A stretch of DNA of 23,176 nt from Bacillota bacterium (lineage in GTDB: Bacteria > Bacillota > Clostridia > Oscillospirales > Acutalibacteraceae), in NCBI GenBank assembly GCA_030705695.1, contig JAUZPX010000014.1:1-23176 (forward strand), given 5' to 3'. Under the pieces are notes generated by a model. It ran no database searches. It was not told the origin of the DNA and saw only the letters and a program-made list of their open reading frames with translations. Numbering within the stretch: position 1 is the stretch's first letter; every line of letters begins with the position of its first letter. Position numbers and translations under genes: made by a program. This document shows, piece by piece, positions 21,801-23,176 of the stretch.

Positions 21801-22236
21801 TGCAACAGCATTTTCAACAGCAGCTGCATGGAACAGCTGGATCTCAACAGGTGCTATGGGCACAAACAACAAATTTACAGATACAACAAATTCCGCAGGC
21901 ACATGGGGCGTTTACAATGCCACAGCAGATAATCCAACAGGCACTATCACAGTTTACTTTGATAATTCCGTAGCACAATGGGATGGTGTTTATATCTATC
22001 TGTTTAATCAGACAATGGTTTCAATGACAAAAATTACCGGAACAAACATTTGGCAGGCTTCAATACCTGTTGGAACAGGCTTCTTATTCATGAACAAGAA
22101 CGATCCGACATTTACACAAACAGGTATCTTGAAGACAGATGACATTACATCAACAGTAATGGGTTCAAACAACTGCTGTAAGCCAATGGGCACAGGTAAT
22201 CTGCCTACATTGACATGGTCTGTTTATAATCCTTAA
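18817..22236 (+). CDS. Secreted dockerin protein with cohesin-like and starch-binding-like modules
   Basis: This 1139-residue extracellular protein looks like part of a starch-degrading amylosome. ATG 18817 is chosen over TTG 18811 because AGGAGG is 8 bases upstream. A signal peptide (1 to about 31, ending SASV) is followed by a dockerin (59-130), module B1 (178-278), cohesin-like 1 (307-437), module A1 (473-577), B2 (578-678), cohesin-like 2 (702-835), A2 (939-1041) and B3 (1042-1139), joined by Thr/Pro linkers. B modules (LYFDNS, W-G-V, NCC-K/E-P, TWYTY) resemble CBM26-type starch-binding domains; A modules (KDSLGWV, AWNSW, GAMGTNNKFT) look related to them. Cohesin-like modules start VNGVAVKVGDTVTYTV and LINGQVAHLGDTITF. 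No catalytic domain or sortase signal is present. It would bind starch, dock to a surface scaffoldin and perhaps recruit enzymes. Cohesin activity is the least certain part. Confidence 0.87.
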   Translation: MIMSQRKKISILLVFALVISMFCMTGAASASVMAATTPASVNAAQSTSGTTHAGQLLYGDTDLNGSVQVKDATLIQEHLAKMIKLTGYSLLTGNVNLSKVTATNDGLDIKDVTIIQAFLAKMPYGKYPVNTWFNIPTQPATTLPTKAPTTAPTSMPTVIPTVATTTAPTGPTNPPLMVTLYFDNSIAGWTSVNFFYWSTTNMGSVLPMTLVPGTTNIYTVTVDENVVGGFLFKDTCDAGPTATWNLQTGNQTFPTDGSNCCEPITPINKSQVTWYTFKPGVTNPTSVPATTPTVTPATVPTQPGSQVATAVVNGVAVKVGDTVTYTVNLQTPNKAAGIGGEVDYSSAALTIKSVSAPNLSGGAIINTALTDKIKYNDISGVTGFSGFIGTPATLVTVTFTVNQAVNTQITDAITECYGMDDTDFIVNNNVVTSNTIHNNTTTTTSVIPTNPNTLAPTTTPTVVPTVAPTTALTKTVYLKDSLGWVGTASAALYAYNSATQQSIQMTAVNSIVWSAAIPNAWTTVDFYRCDPTAAFATATAWNSWTSTGAMGTNNKFTITSDTAGTWGVYDSNSDIPLTGTTTLYFDNTVANWTGVYLFSFSGGSTVYQFTQIGTTGIWTADVPTAKLTGCLFKSTAGTDFPDGTLQTGNITLTDIGTNNCCKPMAATTQPTLTWYTYTAPTDAPTSAPTAAPTEAPTEAPSVLINGQVAHLGDTITFTTVLNVPNVRVCGVNASLSYDSDILSLQSISFPVISVPATDVAGGNPELVTNDTTGQYFYNVIYLNGFNFDPQGTLVTATFTVGSIDHNATISNNIQEMYDTDLNDLYVNNNIVGNVTQNDTTIVGTVTQAPTDAPTAAPTVAPTDAPTDAPTDAPTVAPTVAPTAAPTDAPTAAPTAAPTAAPTAAPTAAPTAAPTAAPTAAPTAAPTVAPTTAPTQASTIKTIYFKDSLGWVANASAVMYISDGTTSIKMTSLGTTVWSADVPTSWTTANFYRLPPATAFSTAAAWNSWISTGAMGTNNKFTDTTNSAGTWGVYNATADNPTGTITVYFDNSVAQWDGVYIYLFNQTMVSMTKITGTNIWQASIPVGTGFLFMNKNDPTFTQTGILKTDDITSTVMGSNNCCKPMGTGNLPTLTWSVYNP
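21358..21621 (+). repeat. 12-bp tandem repeat encoding a 22-unit Ala-Pro-Thr-x linker
   Basis: Twenty-two consecutive 12-base units encode APTx, where x is Ala, Val, Asp, Thr or Gln. Units between about 21478 and 21570 are almost identical at DNA level (ACAGCTGCTCCA), a sign of recent expansion by slippage. The segment is a flexible, probably glycosylated spacer between cohesin-like 2 and module A2. Long open frames on other strands and frames here are by-products of the repeat. Confidence 0.93.
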
Positions 22237-22275
22237 TTTTGATTGTATTCGTTAAATGCTATTAATTTAAATTAC

Positions 22276-22310
22276 AAAGGACCCCCGATTAAATCGGAGG
22301 TCCTTTTTTT
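22276..22310 (+). terminator. Intrinsic terminator of the starch scaffold gene
   Basis: AAAGGACCCCCGAT (22276-22289) pairs with ATCGGAGGTCCTTT (22293-22306) with one mismatch, followed by seven T. Confidence 0.93.
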
Positions 22311-22336
22311 GTACAGTTATTCAACTATAAAACATA

Positions 22337-22375
22337 AAAAACCACCTGAAGATTTAACTGCTTCAGGCGGTTTTT
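22337..22375 (-). terminator. Intrinsic terminator of glgP (may also act on the plus strand)
   Basis: AAAAACCACCTGAAG (22337-22351) pairs with CTTCAGGCGGTTTTT (22361-22375) with one mismatch. A-rich bases on the left give a U run on the minus strand, 16 bases beyond the glgP stop. The T run on the right could back up the plus-strand terminator. Confidence 0.85.
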
Positions 22376-22390
22376 GCATTATATTTTTAA

Positions 22391-23176
22391 TTATTTAATA
22401 TGCCACAATTCTTTTGCATATTGTAAGATTGTTCTGTCGCTTGAGAACAGACCAGAATTAGCAGTATTTTTGAGGCACTTTCTTCCGAAAGCAATACGGT
22501 CGCTGTAATCGGCATTTGCTTTGATTTTTGTATCCACATAAGATGGAAGATCAAGAAGCAGGAAGTAGTGGTCAGGTGCGTGCCATGATGCGCCGCTAAG
22601 AATTGATTTGTACAGTTCTGCAAAGCTACCTTCGCCTTCTGCGCCGCCATCATCAAATGTACCGTCAATCAGGGTGTCAAGAACACGCTTAATTTCAGGA
22701 TTTGAATCGTAGATTTTCTTAGGATTGTATGCTTTGTCAGCAATCAACTTATTAATTTCCTCAACTCTTGCACCAAAGATATACTCATTCTCATCTCCGG
22801 CAGCCTGAACTATTTCTACGTTTGCACCGTCATATGTTCCCAGTGTAACAGCACCGTTCATCATGAATTTCATATTACCTGTACCCGAAGCTTCTGTTCC
22901 TGCTGTGGAAGTTTGCTCGGAGATGTCGGCAGCTACAACTAATTTCTCAGCATAAGAAACATTATAATTTGAAACAAACATAACTTGCAGTTTGTCCTTC
23001 ATATCAGGATCATTGTTAACAAGTTTTGCAATCTCACCAATGAATTTGATAATTGCTTTTGCTCTTGCATATCCAGGAGCAGCTTTAGCACCAAAAATGA
23101 AAGCAGTCGGATTCCAGTTCGGGATTTTTCCGTCTTTCAATTTGAAGTAAATATCAACAATTGAAAGTGCCTTCAG
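22391..23176 (-). CDS. glgP: Glycogen/alpha-glucan phosphorylase, C-terminal part
   Basis: This is the last 261 residues of an alpha-glucan phosphorylase; the gene continues past the right edge, and the frame is open to base 23176. The enzyme uses pyridoxal phosphate to release glucose-1-phosphate from the ends of glycogen or maltodextrin in the cytoplasm. Diagnostic blocks are FIFGAKAAPGYARAKAII, SNYNVSYAEKLVVAADISEQ and STAGTEASGTGNMKF, whose Lys binds the cofactor, and then GAVTLGTYDGANVEI. The protein ends with FSSDRTILQYAKELWHIK, the normal family terminus, so the C-terminus is intact. The gene is convergent with the starch scaffold gene. Its promoter lies outside the window, and substrate preference (glycogen versus maltodextrin) cannot be told from this part. 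Confidence 0.97.
   Translation of the reverse strand: MKALSIVDIYFKLKDGKIPNWNPTAFIFGAKAAPGYARAKAIIKFIGEIAKLVNNDPDMKDKLQVMFVSNYNVSYAEKLVVAADISEQTSTAGTEASGTGNMKFMMNGAVTLGTYDGANVEIVQAAGDENEYIFGARVEEINKLIADKAYNPKKIYDSNPEIKRVLDTLIDGTFDDGGAEGEGSFAELYKSILSGASWHAPDHYFLLLDLPSYVDTKIKANADYSDRIAFGRKCLKNTANSGLFSSDRTILQYAKELWHIK

Overview
This window is AT-rich, entirely bacterial and free of mobile elements. It looks like a sporulating gut or rumen Firmicute of the Ruminococcaceae/Oscillospirales type. A large secreted protein combines a dockerin, cohesin-like modules and starch-binding-like modules, which recalls the amylosome of Ruminococcus bromii. A CotF-like spore coat protein, strong GGAGG-type ribosome sites and U-tract terminators agree with this. 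The taxonomic reading is an inference from gene content only.

Layout. Bases 1-709 hold the end of rplQ (ribosomal protein L17, with a histone-H1-like Lys/Ala tail), its terminator, and a tRNA-Arg(CCG) with its own terminator. Bases 710-2530 hold a small XRE regulator, an unrecognised four-helix membrane protein and a CotF-like coat protein. Bases 2531-4750 encode a YkcB-type membrane glycosyltransferase (GT39/PMT family) with a long Gly/Gln/Ser-rich insert. Bases 4775-7689 are a two-gene sulfur unit: an ArsR-family repressor with two cysteines placed as in the persulfide sensors BigR/SqrR, overlapping by ATGA a four-domain protein (CoA-disulfide-reductase-like flavoprotein, rhodanese, TusA, DsrE2). 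A palindrome sits on the promoter. Bases 7729-15721 are a complete kdpFABCDE potassium-uptake operon, including a 29-residue kdpF with a TTG start. Four helically phased TCTTAACA-like repeats lie just upstream of its extended -10. Bases 15777-18645 encode a bifunctional GT2/TagF-like enzyme for a teichoic-acid-like or other phosphopolyol surface polymer. Bases 18738-22310 encode the 1139-residue starch scaffold protein, with a near-perfect cre-like (CcpA) operator over its start of transcription. The window ends in the C-terminal part of glycogen phosphorylase (glgP) on the minus strand.

How the genes fit together. The transcription units are mostly independent, and each is closed by a convincing intrinsic terminator. 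The scaffold protein would hold starch and possibly enzymes at the cell surface, while glgP acts on intracellular alpha-glucan, so the right end has an alpha-glucan theme. The kdp unit has its own sensor and regulator, and KdpD carries a version of the SxS-X20-FTAxY motif linked to cyclic-di-AMP binding. The sulfur unit has the form of an autoregulated reactive-sulfur response.

The most interesting points are the mixed dockerin/cohesin-like/starch-binding architecture with conserved vicinal cysteines and its cre-like site, the persulfide-sensor/four-domain relay with a possible internal start for a separate TusA-DsrE2 protein, and the phased operator in front of kdpF. No wholly unknown defence or mobile system was found.
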